Assembly: GCF_004345785.1 (NCBI RefSeq)
Contig: NZ_SLXI01000005.1
Coordinates: 62,001-126,000, forward strand
Reading direction: 5' to 3'
Source of the DNA: Bisgaardia hudsonensis
GTDB lineage: Bacteria > Pseudomonadota > Gammaproteobacteria > Enterobacterales > Pasteurellaceae
Length of the DNA: 64,000 nt
Shown here: positions 42,186-54,000 of the stretch, piece by piece
Layout of the letters: each line of letters starts with the position of its first letter
Numbering within the stretch: position 1 is the stretch's first letter
Program-made: the position numbers and the translations under genes
The notes under the pieces: generated by a model
Told to the model about the DNA's origin: nothing
Seen by the model: only the letters and a program-made list of their open reading frames with translations
Database searches by the model: none

Positions 42186-42953
42186 TTAGTTCTTTGCCTT
42201 AGCTGCCGCTTTAACAATAACAGAAAAAGCATCTGCCTTTAATGAAGCACCACCAACTAATGCACCATCAATATCTGGTTGAGTAAATAACTCTGCTGCA
42301 TTTTTGTCATTTACAGAACCACCATATTGAAGTATCACTTGATCTGCCACTGCTTGATCTTGTTTAGCGATATGATCACGAATAAATTTATGGATTGCTT
42401 GTGCTTGAGCAGGAGTTGCTGATTTACCTGTACCAATCGCCCAAATTGGTTCGTAGGCGATAACTGCACCATTAAACGCTGAAGCACCTAAAGTATTTAA
42501 TACCGCATCAATCTGTCTAGCACATACTTCTTGTGTTTTTCCTGCTTCATTTTCTGCTTCCGTTTCCCCAATACATAATACAGGAATTAAACCAGCTTCT
42601 TTCAAAGCAGCAAATTTTTTCGCAACAAATTCATCGCTTTCTTTGTGATAAGTACGACGTTCAGAGTGACCAATAATAATATATTTTGCACCAAAATCTT
42701 TTAACATTTCAGTTGAAATATCACCAGTAAATGCACCAGAAATATTGACATCAACATTTTGTGAACCTAATGCAATTTTACTACCTACTAATGCAGCCTC
42801 AGCTTCCGCTAAATACATTACAGGAGGAGCAATTGCTACATCACAACCTTCCACATTTGCTAACTCGGCTTTCAAACCTTCTACTAATTGTTTAGTGAAA
42901 GCTTTGCTACCATTTAATTTCCAGTTACCCATAACTAAAGGACGACGTGCCAT
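42186..42953 (-). CDS. tpiA: Triosephosphate isomerase
   Basis: Glycolytic enzyme of 255 residues that interconverts dihydroxyacetone phosphate and glyceraldehyde 3-phosphate. GNWKLNGS (Lys), GHSERRTY (His) and [12 protein letters not shown] (Glu) give the full active site. Transcribed alone. Confidence 0.98.
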   Translation of the reverse strand: MARRPLVMGNWKLNGSKAFTKQLVEGLKAELANVEGCDVAIAPPVMYLAEAEAALVGSKIALGSQNVDVNISGAFTGDISTEMLKDFGAKYIIIGHSERRTYHKESDEFVAKKFAALKEAGLIPVLCIGETEAENEAGKTQEVCARQIDAVLNTLGASAFNGAVIAYEPIWAIGTGKSATPAQAQAIHKFIRDHIAKQDQAVADQVILQYGGSVNDKNAAELFTQPDIDGALVGGASLKADAFSVIVKAAAKAKN

Positions 42954-43129
42954 TTGTTTTTCTCCAATTTAATTAATAAAAATAATTTTACCAATATACC
43001 AAATTTTTGAGATTTTTAAGTGATATTTCTCAAATTATTAAAATATTTTTCAAGAAAAGATGATAATTATGTTTTAAAAAGATACAATCTACTGTATAAA
43101 ATAGACAAAAATTCATCAAGAAATGACAT

Positions 43130-43561
43130 ATGAAAATATTTAAAGCAGAACAATGGAATTTACAATCCTTACTTCCTTTATTTGAAGAATATAGAGTTTC
43201 TCAAGGTATGGAAGAAAATACTGAAAAAACAAAATCTTTTTTAAATAATCGGATTCGCTTTGGTGAAAGTATTTTCTTTATAGCAATAATAAATCAAAAA
43301 TCCGTTGGTTTTATTCAGCTATATCCACGACTTTCCTCTATCCATTTACAACGATACTGGCAATTAACGGATATTTTTGTTCAAGATTTGAATAATAAAG
43401 AGAAAATTTATAGTGCACTCATAGCTAAAGCAAAAGAGTTTGTTCTTTATACCCAGTCTAAAAAATTAGTCACAGAACAAACAACTAATCAAAAATATTT
43501 ATTAGAACAACAAGGGTTTAAAATTAATACCAAAGAAAATATTTTTGAATTAACGATATAA
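43130..43561 (+). CDS. Probable GNAT-family acetyltransferase
   Basis: Protein of 143 residues. The core FIAIINQKSVGFIQLYPRLSS resembles the central strands of GNAT enzymes, followed by LTDIFVQ and a C-terminal LLEQQGFKI, but the acetyl-CoA loop is weak (LNNKEKIYSALI). The substrate is unknown. No typical partner sits next to it. Confidence 0.65.
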   Translation: MKIFKAEQWNLQSLLPLFEEYRVSQGMEENTEKTKSFLNNRIRFGESIFFIAIINQKSVGFIQLYPRLSSIHLQRYWQLTDIFVQDLNNKEKIYSALIAKAKEFVLYTQSKKLVTEQTTNQKYLLEQQGFKINTKENIFELTI

Positions 43562-43669
43562 TAAATAATATTTTTTCTCTTCCAAAATCCCTTAAAACAA
43601 AAAAGATTATCAATAATCTATTTATTATGCTATTTTGATAGCTTATACAATAAAAAAAAGCTTAAATTG

Positions 43670-43726
43670 ATAGTTTAATATTATCAAACTAATAGATTGT
43701 GTTCGATTCCTAAACAGATCTATAAT
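43670..43726 (+). promoter_or_regulatory. Catalase promoter with an OxyR-like site
   Basis: ATAG (43670), TTAT (43681) and ATAG (43692) are spaced by exact 7-base gaps, matching three of the four tetramers of the OxyR consensus; the fourth (43703) does not match. A perfect TATAAT is at 43721-43726, and the OxyR-like site runs into the -35 region, as expected for activation by OxyR. Confidence 0.55.
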
Positions 43727-43783
43727 AGTCTTGAGTTTTAAACTCGCTTTCTATTCATACTTATAAAAACAAGGGGTAATACT

Positions 43784-45235
43784 ATGTCAAAATGTCCTTT
43801 TGATCATAACTCAACCACATTAACTAATGCAGCAGGTAATCCTGTTGTAGATAATGATAATACAATGTCTGCTGGTCCTAAAGGTCCATTACTTTTACAA
43901 GATGTCTGGTTCCAAGAAAAACTAGCTCATTTCGTCCGTGAGCGTATTCCTGAGCGTGTTGTTCATGCAAAAGGTACTGCTGCTTTTGGTACTTTTACAG
44001 TAACTAATGATATTTCTAAATATACTAAAGCGGCTTTATTTAGTGAAGTCGGTAAAAAAACTGATGTATTATTACGTTTTTCAACTGTTGCGGGTGAACG
44101 TGGAGCAGCAGATGCAGAACGTGATGTTCGTGGCTTTTCATTAAAATTCTATACAGAACAAGGTAACTGGGATTTAGTTGGTAATAATACACCAGTATTC
44201 TTTATCCGTGATCCGTTAAAATTCCCTGATTTTATCCATACACAAAAACGTAATCCACAAACTAACTTGCGTGATGCTAATGCAGCTTGGGATTTCTGGT
44301 CACGCCACCCTGAGTCATTACATCAAATTATGACCTTATTTAGTGATCGTGGTATTCCTGCGACATTACGTCATATGAATGGTTATGGTAGCCATACTTA
44401 TAGCTTCGTGAATGCAAATAACGAACGTTTTTGGGTTAAATTCCACTTTAAAACACAACAAGGTCATAAATTCTTCACAAATGAAGAAGCAGCTAAAGTA
44501 GTTGGTGAAAACCGTGAATCAAGTCAACAAGACTTGTATGAGTCAATTGCGAAAGGCGATTTCCCACGTTGGAATGTTCAAGTGCAAATTATGCCAGAGG
44601 CAGATGCACATAAACATAACTACAGTTTCGATTTAACTAAAGTATGGCCACATTCTGACTATCCAGTTATCGATGTCGGTGTATTAGAATTAAACCGTAA
44701 TCCTGAGAACTATTTCGCAGAAGTTGAGCAAGCAGCATTTGCACCAAGTAATATCGTTCCGGGAATTGGTTTCTCTCCAGACCGTATGTTACAAGGACGT
44801 TTGTTCTCTTACCAAGATGCACAACGTTATCGTTTAGGTGTTAACCATCATCAAATCCCAGTAAATGCACCAAAATGTCCATACCACACTACTCATCGTG
44901 ATGGTGCAATGCGTGTTGATAATAATGGTGGAACACATCCAAACTATGCGCCAAACCGTTTTGATACTTATGTTCCAACACATGATCAATTACCATTAGA
45001 GATTGAACGTGAAGCGGCTCATTTTGACTTCCGTGGCTATGATGAAGACTACTACACTCAACCAGCGGCGCTTTATAATGTATTAAATGCAGAAGAAAAA
45101 GCACGTTTAGCAAGTAACTTTGCGGAAGGTTTAAATGGTGTAACTGTACCTGAAATCGTTGAAAAACAAATGGCTCATTTTGAGAAAGTAAGTACAGAAT
45201 TAGCAAGTGCGATTCGTGCAAACTTAAAAAAATAA
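43784..45235 (+). CDS. Monofunctional haem catalase
   Basis: Catalase of 483 residues (clade 3, small subunit type; the H. influenzae equivalent is hktE), which breaks down hydrogen peroxide. The catalytic His is H61 in [31 protein letters not shown] and the haem Tyr in [14 protein letters not shown] are present. An OxyR-like promoter precedes and a strong terminator follows. Confidence 0.97.
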   Translation: MSKCPFDHNSTTLTNAAGNPVVDNDNTMSAGPKGPLLLQDVWFQEKLAHFVRERIPERVVHAKGTAAFGTFTVTNDISKYTKAALFSEVGKKTDVLLRFSTVAGERGAADAERDVRGFSLKFYTEQGNWDLVGNNTPVFFIRDPLKFPDFIHTQKRNPQTNLRDANAAWDFWSRHPESLHQIMTLFSDRGIPATLRHMNGYGSHTYSFVNANNERFWVKFHFKTQQGHKFFTNEEAAKVVGENRESSQQDLYESIAKGDFPRWNVQVQIMPEADAHKHNYSFDLTKVWPHSDYPVIDVGVLELNRNPENYFAEVEQAAFAPSNIVPGIGFSPDRMLQGRLFSYQDAQRYRLGVNHHQIPVNAPKCPYHTTHRDGAMRVDNNGGTHPNYAPNRFDTYVPTHDQLPLEIEREAAHFDFRGYDEDYYTQPAALYNVLNAEEKARLASNFAEGLNGVTVPEIVEKQMAHFEKVSTELASAIRANLKK

Positions 45236-45270
45236 TTTCCTAAATAACTAAGTTAATTAGTTAATAATCA

Positions 45271-45302
45271 AAATGCCGAGAGAAAACTCGGCATTTTTTT
45301 AC
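45271..45302 (+). terminator. Catalase terminator
   Basis: AAATGCCGAG (45271-45280) pairs with CTCGGCATTT (45287-45296), 6-nt loop, followed by a T run. Canonical intrinsic terminator. Confidence 0.92.
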
Positions 45303-45338
45303 TCTAAACATTGAATAATAAAATATCAAAATAAAAAA

Positions 45339-45370
45339 ATAGTAAAATAGTAAAATAGTAAAATAGTAAA
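45339..45370. repeat. Four tandem copies of an 8-base repeat
   Basis: ATAGTAAA is repeated four times without a mismatch, 141 bases before the FMN reductase start and 40 bases after the catalase terminator. Confidence 0.9.
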
Positions 45371-45511
45371 AAAACTAAAATTTTATATATTCTATATCTC
45401 ACATCTTGCTTAACTAAATTTCGCTCAAAACTTAAATAATCCTTATTTCATCTTTAGAAAGATATGATATTCTGTCTCATTATAAAACTTAAATAAGGCA
45501 TAAACATAAAA

Positions 45512-46033
45512 ATGAAAATTATCGCATTCTCTGCAAGTAATAGTAGTAAATCAATTAATCAAGTATTAATTAACTATTTAGCTACATTAATTGAAAATAC
45601 TGAAATTTTAAAATTAACTGATTATGAAATACCAATATATAGTTTTGATATTGAGGAAAATAAGGGTATTCCTGTGGCTACCCAAGAATTAGATAATAAA
45701 TTACAAACCACAGATAAATTGATCATTAGCATTCCTGAACATAATGGTAATTTTCCAGCATTCTTTAAAAACCACCTTGATTGGTTATCTCGTCATAATC
45801 GAGGTTTCTTAAAAAATAAAAAAGTTTTACTAGTCAGTACCTCTCCAGGAAAATTAGGAGGCGCGAATGTATTAAATATTGCAAAAAATACTTTGCCACA
45901 TTTTGGTGCTGAAATTATAGCAACTTATAGCTTAGGTAGCTTCTACGATATTTTCCAAGAAGATAAAATAATTAATGAAAAAGTGGCAGAAGAACTTCAA
46001 GAGCTAGCCAACGAATTCGTGAAAAAAGAATAA
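45512..46033 (+). CDS. NADPH-dependent FMN reductase-family protein
   Basis: Protein of 173 residues with the flavodoxin-like fold of the NADPH-dependent FMN reductase family: phosphate loop FSASNSSKS near the start, ISIPEHNGNFPAFFKNHLDW and VSTSPGKLGG. Such enzymes reduce flavins, quinones or azo compounds. It lies in a group with catalase and a DUF417 protein. Confidence 0.85.
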   Translation: MKIIAFSASNSSKSINQVLINYLATLIENTEILKLTDYEIPIYSFDIEENKGIPVATQELDNKLQTTDKLIISIPEHNGNFPAFFKNHLDWLSRHNRGFLKNKKVLLVSTSPGKLGGANVLNIAKNTLPHFGAEIIATYSLGSFYDIFQEDKIINEKVAEELQELANEFVKKE

Positions 46034-46174
46034 CTCAGACTTTATTGATTAAAATAGCTCAATCAATAAAGTATTATAAAAGATAAGAAGATTACTAAAA
46101 AATAATTTGTAAGATAATTCCTACTAATTCGTCTATTACAATATGACATTTTAAATTAAAAAAGAGAATACCTT

Positions 46175-46597
46175 ATGGAACAACTTATAAATAAATTTAA
46201 GCAATCGAATATTGATATATTATTTCTTCGACTTGCGGTGATTACCATTTTTGTTACTTTTGGTGCATTAAAGTGGTTTGACTTTGAAGTGGAAGCCCTT
46301 AAACCATTAATTGGAAAAAGCTGGTTAAGTTTTCTCTATGATTGGTTTGGTTATCAAGGCACTAGCTATTTGCTAGGCGTAATAGAAACAACTACGTATA
46401 TTGCTTTAATTATAGGCATTTTTAAACCAAAATTTGGTATCATCGGAGCATTAGGCGTATTAGGTACAGCCATTACAACAGTCAGCCTTATACCTCAAAT
46501 TGGCTTTGATGGATTTGTTTTCAAAGATATTCTTCTTATTGCGATTGCCTTAGTATTGTTAAAAACTGATCTTAAACGCATTTATCCAACAAAATAA
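46175..46597 (+). CDS. DUF417 (YkgB/RclC-like) membrane protein
   Basis: Protein of 140 residues with four membrane helices and LRLAVITIFVTFGALKWFDF near the start, a family mark. The E. coli relative RclC belongs to a reactive-chlorine resistance operon, which fits the neighbouring redox genes, but its activity is unknown. Confidence 0.82.
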   Translation: MEQLINKFKQSNIDILFLRLAVITIFVTFGALKWFDFEVEALKPLIGKSWLSFLYDWFGYQGTSYLLGVIETTTYIALIIGIFKPKFGIIGALGVLGTAITTVSLIPQIGFDGFVFKDILLIAIALVLLKTDLKRIYPTK

Positions 46598-46661
46598 TAT
46601 AATATGATGATATTACAGTACTAATTATACTCGTATTTCTGCAATATCATCATTGTTTTAA

Positions 46662-49562
46662 TTACCCTTTACTACTTACAATCACGTGCAAACTATCCAA
46701 GTGCCAGCTTGCTTTCTGTAACTGGTCAAGAGTAGCTTCACGTAAATTTGCTAGAGTATCAATCTCATCTTGACGAATATTTTTATTTACTTTTTGTAAT
46801 GCAATTAAGCGATTTAAATCAGCGGTTAAGGTTTGATCTGCTTGTTGCTGTGCTTCATCAATAATTTGCTGGGCAAGATCAACTATTTTAGTTTCTGATA
46901 GTTGTAACAACCCCTCAATAGATTCTCGTAACATTTTTACCACTTTATTTGCCATATTTTTCTTCATCGGCTTCAATTTTTTCTGTAAAGTAGTAAATGG
47001 TACGGCATTATTTAAGTCATTTCCTTTTCCATCTAATAATAAACGTACTGGTGTCGGTGGTAAAAAACGACTAAGATGTAAGCCTTTTGGTGCTTGTGTT
47101 TCAACTATATAAACTAATTCAACTAATAAAGTACCAACAGGTAATTTATCATTAACCAATAAAGACACTGCACATTTTCCAATATCGCCCGAAGTGATCA
47201 AATCAATACCATTGCAAACTATCGGATGATCCCAAGTTAAAAACTCAAATTCTTCACGAACAAGTGCTAAATCTCGATCAAAAGTAACGGTTACCCCTTC
47301 ATCTTTTAGTCCCGGAAAATCAGGGATAAGCATAGTACTAGAGGGGGTAATTAAAATTGATTTTTCATTAAGATCCTCTTGTTCAACACCAATTACATCA
47401 AAAAGACTTAACGTGAAATTAACTAAATCAGTATGGCTATCTTCTTGTGCAATATCCATTGCGATTTGCTTAGCTTGCGATCCACCACTTGAATTTAATT
47501 CAAGCAATAAATCTCTCCCTTGCTCTAATTCTGCTTTTAATTGAATCTGTTGCTGACGAGTATCTTGAATAAAATCCTCAAATTCATCAAGTGCGGTAGT
47601 ATTTTTCAAGAAATATTGTAATTTTTGACCGCACTTTTCAAAAAGTGTCGCTCCCATTGGGCAAGTTTCTTCAAAAGCATTTAGCCCTTCATGATACCAA
47701 CGGGCAAGTAAAATCTGCGGTGTATCTTTAAAGCAAGGGATATGAATATGAATATCTCGGGTTTGTCCAATTCGGTCTAAACGCCCAATACATTGTTCTA
47801 ATAGGTCAGGATTATCTGGTAAATTAAATAGCACTAAATGACAAGCAAACTGAAAATTACGCCCTTCAGAACCAATACTTGAGCTTAATAATACTTGTGC
47901 CCCTTCTTCATCAGAAAAATAAGCCGATGCACGATCTCGTTCAATAATCGACATATTTTCGTGAAATACTGCCGAGCGAATCCCTTCTTTTTCTCGTAAA
48001 ACTCGCTCTAATTCCACCGCACTTTTCGCATACTGACAAATTACTAATACCTTCTCATCTCGATTATCTTTTAAGAAATCAATTAACCATTCAATACGCG
48101 GATCAAATTCCCACCAACTCGCATCAGGATTAAGCTCTTGAAGAATTTTCTCTGGATAAAATAAATTTAAATCTGCCTTATTATCAACGGTTGTTAATAA
48201 ATTAATCACGTTAGTATATTGCTTCGGCATAACCAAATTAATTTGATGATAAAAACGCTTAGGGAAGCCCTGTACACTTTGACGAGTATTTCTAAATAGC
48301 AAGCGGCTTGTACCGTGTCTATCAATAAGATTATCAATTAACTGCTGACGAACTTGCTTACGCTGTGAAATATCTAATTCAGAATTAACCCTTTGGATAA
48401 GCGATGAAATCTCTTGATCTGATAATAACTCACTCAAATGATCTTGCTCTTGCTGACTAAGCTCATTCTCTGATAATAATCTTTTGACAATATCTGCTAC
48501 TGCTTGATAATTTTTTTGCTCCGCAATAAATGCATCATAATCATAGAAACGATTAGGATCTAACAAGCTTAAACGAGCAAAATGGCTTGCTTGTCCTAAT
48601 TGCTCAGGCGTCGCCGTTAGCAATAACACCGCTGGAATAGCGCGTGTTAATTGCGCCACTAATTGATATTGGATACTCGGATTATCTGGCGACCATTCTA
48701 AATGATGTGCTTCATCGACAATCAGTAAATCAAACTCACCCGTTAAAATTTGCTTCGCTCGATTAGGCTGAGCTACTAATAAATCCAGTGAACAAATAAT
48801 TAAATTTTCACTTAAAAATGGATTCGTTGCGACATTGTCTTCATCAGCATCAAAATCACCACAGCGTTCCTCATCAAAAAGTGAAAAATGCAAATTAAAG
48901 CGGCGTAACATTTCCACAAGCCATTGATGCTGCAATGTTTCAGGTACAATAATTAAGGCTCGCTGTACTTTCTCAGAAAAAATCTGCTGTTGCAAAATCA
49001 TTCCCGCTTCAATGGTTTTTCCTAAACCTACTTCATCCGCTAATAACACTCTCGGTGCAATACGATGACCAACTTCATTCGCAATATGTAATTGGTGTGG
49101 AATTAACCCAGCTCTAATCCCTCTTAGACCACGCAAATGAGAACGAAATTGAGCTTGCTGATGTTTAAAACTCTGATAACGCAATACAAAGCGATCAGAA
49201 CGATCAATTTGAGCATTAAAAAGCCGCTCTTGTGGCTTACTAAAGGCAATTTGATGTGATATTTCCGTTTCAGGTAAGATCAACTCTTCATCATTATCCA
49301 AGCATTGTACCAGATAAAAAGCCACATTGTTACGTTCCATTATCTCAATAACCTTACCTTTCCAACCAGCTTCAGCAGTGATTTCCGTATTTTTTTGAAA
49401 CAATACACGTACCAAAGGAGCATTCTCTAAGGCATAAATTCGGGTTTCATCTGATGCAGGAAAGGCAATCGTTACAGTTCGATTATCCACAGCAGTAATC
49501 ATTCCCAATCCTAAATTACCTTCACTTTCACTTATCCAACGTTGACCAATAGCAAACAACAT
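46662..49562 (-). CDS. rapA: RNA polymerase-associated protein RapA
   Basis: SWI2/SNF2-type ATPase of 966 residues that recycles RNA polymerase. N-terminal Tudor-like domain, Walker [18 protein letters not shown], Walker B DEAHHLEW and the helicase C part with [14 protein letters not shown]. The start at 49562 ([11 protein letters not shown]) matches homologues; a further upstream ATG adds 17 residues. Three uptake cores lie within it. Confidence 0.96.
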   Translation of the reverse strand: MLFAIGQRWISESEGNLGLGMITAVDNRTVTIAFPASDETRIYALENAPLVRVLFQKNTEITAEAGWKGKVIEIMERNNVAFYLVQCLDNDEELILPETEISHQIAFSKPQERLFNAQIDRSDRFVLRYQSFKHQQAQFRSHLRGLRGIRAGLIPHQLHIANEVGHRIAPRVLLADEVGLGKTIEAGMILQQQIFSEKVQRALIIVPETLQHQWLVEMLRRFNLHFSLFDEERCGDFDADEDNVATNPFLSENLIICSLDLLVAQPNRAKQILTGEFDLLIVDEAHHLEWSPDNPSIQYQLVAQLTRAIPAVLLLTATPEQLGQASHFARLSLLDPNRFYDYDAFIAEQKNYQAVADIVKRLLSENELSQQEQDHLSELLSDQEISSLIQRVNSELDISQRKQVRQQLIDNLIDRHGTSRLLFRNTRQSVQGFPKRFYHQINLVMPKQYTNVINLLTTVDNKADLNLFYPEKILQELNPDASWWEFDPRIEWLIDFLKDNRDEKVLVICQYAKSAVELERVLREKEGIRSAVFHENMSIIERDRASAYFSDEEGAQVLLSSSIGSEGRNFQFACHLVLFNLPDNPDLLEQCIGRLDRIGQTRDIHIHIPCFKDTPQILLARWYHEGLNAFEETCPMGATLFEKCGQKLQYFLKNTTALDEFEDFIQDTRQQQIQLKAELEQGRDLLLELNSSGGSQAKQIAMDIAQEDSHTDLVNFTLSLFDVIGVEQEDLNEKSILITPSSTMLIPDFPGLKDEGVTVTFDRDLALVREEFEFLTWDHPIVCNGIDLITSGDIGKCAVSLLVNDKLPVGTLLVELVYIVETQAPKGLHLSRFLPPTPVRLLLDGKGNDLNNAVPFTTLQKKLKPMKKNMANKVVKMLRESIEGLLQLSETKIVDLAQQIIDEAQQQADQTLTADLNRLIALQKVNKNIRQDEIDTLANLREATLDQLQKASWHLDSLHVIVSSKG

Positions 49563-49756
49563 AATTTCTCTATTTATAATTAAAAGGGTGCTAATTTTAA
49601 CGATCTTCAACATAAAAAGAAACGATAATATATATTACATTTATAATTAAAAATAAAAGATCTAATTATTATTTGTAGCTTATATTTGACTTTTAATAAG
49701 GATAGTGGAAAAATTAGCCGATATTTAATTAAATACCACAAATAAGGGGCATTACA

Positions 49757-50434
49757 ATGAATTTAGAAACTATAAAAAATGAGTTTTTAGGGGGCTGGAA
49801 ACCCTTTGAGGTGATCTGGTTACTTGCTTTTATCGCAGCTCAACTTTTTGCTTATTATCAAAACCCAGAATCTATTTTAGCAATGATTGCTGGGATATCA
49901 GGCATTATTTGTGTAGTTTTTGTAAGTAAAGGAAAAATCAGTAACTATTTCTTTGGGTTAATTTTTGCTTATAGCTATTTTTATGTTGCGTTAGGGCAAA
50001 ATTTTTTAGGCGAAATGAATACCACACTTTATGTCTATATCCCCGCTCAATTTATCGGCTATTTTCTTTGGAAAGAAAATATGCAAAAAGACAATAATTC
50101 CGATGCCGTCATCACCAAAGCATTATCACCAAAAGGCTGGGCAATATTACTTGCGTTTATTACTATCGGAACTTTCCTATTTGTTCAAGCATTAAATATG
50201 GCAGGCGGTAGTTCAACAGGATTAGATGGTTTAACCACGATTATCGTCGTTGCAGCACAAACATTAATGTTATTACGCTATCGTGAACAATGGTTATTAT
50301 GGATTATCTTAAATATCCTTTCCATCATTCTTTGGGCAGAAACACCAGCGATGTATTTAATGTATAGTGCTTATTTATTAAACTCATTATATGGTTATTA
50401 CAACTGGACGAAATTGTCTAAAGAAACCAACTAG
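49757..50434 (+). CDS. pnuC: Nicotinamide riboside transporter PnuC
   Basis: Inner-membrane protein of 225 residues with about seven helices. Motifs: VSKGKISNYFFGLIFAYSYF, YIPAQFIGYFLW, and the late QWLLWIILNILSIILW. Haemophilus-type bacteria cannot make NAD de novo and rely on it for V-factor uptake, so it is a key importer. A terminator follows. Confidence 0.95.
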   Translation: MNLETIKNEFLGGWKPFEVIWLLAFIAAQLFAYYQNPESILAMIAGISGIICVVFVSKGKISNYFFGLIFAYSYFYVALGQNFLGEMNTTLYVYIPAQFIGYFLWKENMQKDNNSDAVITKALSPKGWAILLAFITIGTFLFVQALNMAGGSSTGLDGLTTIIVVAAQTLMLLRYREQWLLWIILNILSIILWAETPAMYLMYSAYLLNSLYGYYNWTKLSKETN

Positions 50435-50474
50435 TTATTGAGCAAATAAAAAAGTCATTGATAATGATATCTAG

Positions 50475-50506
50475 CCCAAAAGTTGATATAACTTTTGGGT
50501 ATTTTT
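50475..50506 (+). terminator. pnuC terminator
   Basis: CCCAAAAGTT (50475-50484) pairs with AACTTTTGGG (50490-50499), 5-nt loop, then a T-rich run. Confidence 0.85.
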
Positions 50507-50560
50507 CAACTCAACATTACAAAATTTTAATAACATAAATTTATTTTTCTATTATTTAGT
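50507..50560 (+). repeat. Leader repeat, copy A
   Basis: About 54 bases closely matching 50877-50930 (roughly 46 identical positions). Each copy lies just after a terminator hairpin and upstream of a signal-peptide gene. Confidence 0.8.
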
Positions 50561-50646
50561 CGCCTCATCAATTTTTTACATACAGAATATGAATACTTAA
50601 ACTCTCTCTATTTATATTTTATTCAATTAATAACAGGATATTCACT

Positions 50647-50820
50647 ATGAAATATACTCACTTTACACCAACTATTCTTGCTATATTTTGTGCATCGTTA
50701 TTTAGTTCATCAATAGCCATTGCAACCCCCTTATCAAAAAATATAGCCCCTTATATTGCATGTAATGCTATTGGTGATACTCGTGTGAGCGGTCAATTTG
50801 GCATAAAAGGCACATTCTAA
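50647..50820 (+). CDS. 57-residue secreted peptide or remnant of an outer membrane protein
   Basis: A short frame with AGGA ten bases before its ATG. It encodes a convincing signal peptide (about 1-26, ending IAIA), then about 30 residues with two alanine-cysteine and glycine-rich stretches, and ends VSGQFGIKGTF, which looks like the last strand of an outer membrane barrel. The leader (ACAGGA-x-x-TTCACT before the ATG) and 54 upstream bases resemble those of the autotransporter. I read it as a signal-peptide stub left by deletion within a duplicated autotransporter-type gene; a true small secreted peptide is possible. Confidence 0.55.
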   Translation: MKYTHFTPTILAIFCASLFSSSIAIATPLSKNIAPYIACNAIGDTRVSGQFGIKGTF

Positions 50821-50848
50821 TTAATAGATAAAATCCCAATAAAAAATG

Positions 50849-50877
50849 AAGCCCTTAGTAAAAGGGCTTTTTTTTTC
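50849..50877 (+). terminator. Terminator after the small secreted ORF
   Basis: AAGCCCTT (50849-50856) pairs with AAGGGCTT (50862-50869), followed by a long T run. Its presence means the stub is or was an independent transcript. Confidence 0.88.
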
Positions 50878-50930
50878 AACTCAAAATTACAAAGTTTTAG
50901 CAAAATAAATTTATTTTATCTATTATGTTA
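50877..50930 (+). repeat. Leader repeat, copy B
   Basis: Partner of 50507-50560, upstream of the autotransporter gene. Differences are scattered substitutions and one indel. Confidence 0.8.
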
Positions 50931-51076
50931 ATAAAATTTGAACTCTATCACAAATCTTTATTCTCCATAAAACTTCGCTATTTTTATTATTGATTTAGTA
51001 CAAATAAAGTAATATTTTGTAAAGAATCCTTTTAAATATAACTATAACTAAATAAATCTTATACAGGAGTTCACTA

Positions 51077-54000
51077 ATGGGAAAAAATCAAAAACTTAAG
51101 CTAACTTTTATAGCTACTTTCATTTCATTATCTATTTCTTATCCAACATTTTCTAGTATTGTTAGAGATGATGTTGACTATCAATATTTCAGAGATTTTG
51201 CTGAAAATAAAGGCTCATTTACTGTAGGTGCAAGAGATATCCCTGTTTACAATAAAAATAAAGAATTAATAGGATATGCTCTAGGGAATATTCCAATGCC
51301 CGATTTTAGTTCCGCAGATAGAAATAACGCTGTCGCAGCAGCGATACATGCTCAATACATTATCAGCGTAAAACATAATCGAGGGTACTCAACCACTCAA
51401 TTTGGGGGACAAGGGAATAATCCTGATGCACACCATTATGCCTATTTAATAACGGGGAGGAATAATTATCCAGAGGGACTAAATAATCTAAATGATGATT
51501 ACCATTTACCTCGTTTACACAAATTAATTACTGAAATTGTTCCTTCAGAGGAAACTGAATATGGAATAGATGGTGCAACTTACCTTGATAAAGACCGCTT
51601 TCCTATCTTTGCTAGAGTAGGCTCAGGAACACAAGCCATTAGAGATAAGCAAAATAACAGAACTGGACTAGTAGGTGCATATAATTATCTCACAGGCGGA
51701 GTACCTCTTAGAGTAACAGGTAGACGATTCGCTTGGTTTGATACTGGTGGTAGTGTTTTTGATGATTATTATGGTCCTCTCGTAACATATAGCACTCCTG
51801 GAGATAGTGGATCTTCTATGTGGGTCTTTGATAAAGAAAAACAAAAATGGTTACATCACTCTGTGCTTAATTTTTATGCAGGAGATCATGGTCATGCAAA
51901 TACTGGATCAATAACTCGTAAAGAGTGGAATAACACTATTATAAATTCAAATATCATAAATATTGATAATAAATCGACATATCCACTTGTTTGGAACGCC
52001 ACAAATAACACTAGTACTATTACAAATGAAGATACACCTATTTCTATTGACCTCTATAGCCAAGATTTAAAAGATAAAAAAACAGATACAGCCGGACCCG
52101 AACGCCTAGACTTTAATCATGGTAAAACTATACGCTTTACCGGAAATAAAGGAACATTAACATTAAATAACAATATCAACCAAGGTGCAGGCGCTTTATA
52201 TTTTGAAACTGATTTTGATGTAACTGGTACCGATATAAATACTTTATGGCAAGGCGCGGGGATCTATATTGATGAAGGAAAGACTGTTAATTGGAAATTA
52301 CATAATCCTCAAAATGATCGCCTATCCAAAATAGGAAAAGGAACGCTACATATTAACGGAATTGGAAAAAATTTAGGAGATATAAGTGTAGGTGATGGAA
52401 TCGTTATATTGGATCAACAACCAGATCAAACGGGACATAAACAAGCATTTAATCAATTAGGTATTGTTAGTGGGCGTCCAACAGTTATTTTAAATAGTCC
52501 AGATCAACTCGATCCTAATAATATTTATTTTGGATTCCGAGGTGGACGTCTAGATATTAACGGTAATAATTTATCTTTTAAATATATCCAAAATGTAGAT
52601 GAAGGTGCAAAAATAGTTAACCATAACACAGATAAAATTGCTAATTTAACAATTACGAATCGTTCTCTCACAAACATAGAAGATCTAAATATTGGTGACA
52701 GAGTAAGTGCTAATCAAGATCTTTATAGATGGCATAAGAAACAATCAGGAAAGCCATATGATTATTTTTTACCTAGAAATAATCGACAAAGCAATCACCC
52801 ATATTATCCAACAAATCAAACCAGTAACGAATACTGGGAATATTTAGGCGATGACTTAGATGAGGCTAAAAAAATCGCCTTGGAAAGAAAAAATCAAAAA
52901 CTTTTATATTCAGCTTTTAATGGATATTTCGGTGAAGACAACAACCAATATCCTAATGGAAGAATGAATATAAACTATAATCCAGATTCTAATAAACATT
53001 TATTACTTATTTCTGGTGGTATTAATATTAATGGAGATTTATCAATTCATCGTGGTAAATTAGTTTTATCTGGAAGACCTACTCCACATGCTTATGATCA
53101 CCTTAATCATAAAGAAGTCGTCATTGAAAATGATTGGATAAACCGCACTTTTAACGCAAAAAATATCGTCATATCAAATGATGCAACACTCGATATTGGT
53201 AGAAATGTTTCTAATGTGAACAGTAATTTTTCATTGCACCAAAATGCTTCTGCGAATTTAGGCTTCATATCAGGTACTACTCCCGAATGTATTCGTTCTG
53301 ATTTATCTGGAGTGATTAATTGCGGCATTAAAACTCTCTCTAGCGACACATTATCATCTCTACCTATAACTACAATTAATGGTAATATTACCTTGTCTGA
53401 TCAGTCTATTTTAAAATTAGGAAGAGCCATATTAACAGGATCTATTCAAGGGACTGATAATAGCGAAACTATACTAAATGCCGATAGTTATTGGAAAATG
53501 ACTGAAAATAGTACAGTTGGTAATCTTCAACTCACAAAAGGTTCTAAAATAAAATTGAGCCATACTTCAAATTCTGATATCTCCAATAAATATAATGTAT
53601 TAAATATCTCCCAATTATCAGGAAACGGATTCTTTGAATACTTTACTAATTTAAATGCTAACCAAGGGGATCGCATAATTGTTTCAAATCAAGCAACAGG
53701 AGAACATAAATTATATGTCACAGATTCAGGACAGGAACCAAAGACGGACAAATTAACCTTATTGACTGTAAAGAATTTCTCTCAAAATGCCATAAATCTA
53801 AATGTTTCTCTTGCTAATCCTAATGAATCTGTTGATTTGGGTACTTACCGATATCAATTAAGACATAAAGATGATAGCTATGTTTTATCTATTGCCCATA
53901 AAAATGGCTCTGGTGTAACCGAAGAAAAATATCGAATACCGAAACTCATTCATCAAAACGGCGATGTTATTTTTAATGAAGATAAGCCAATTGTTGAGTT

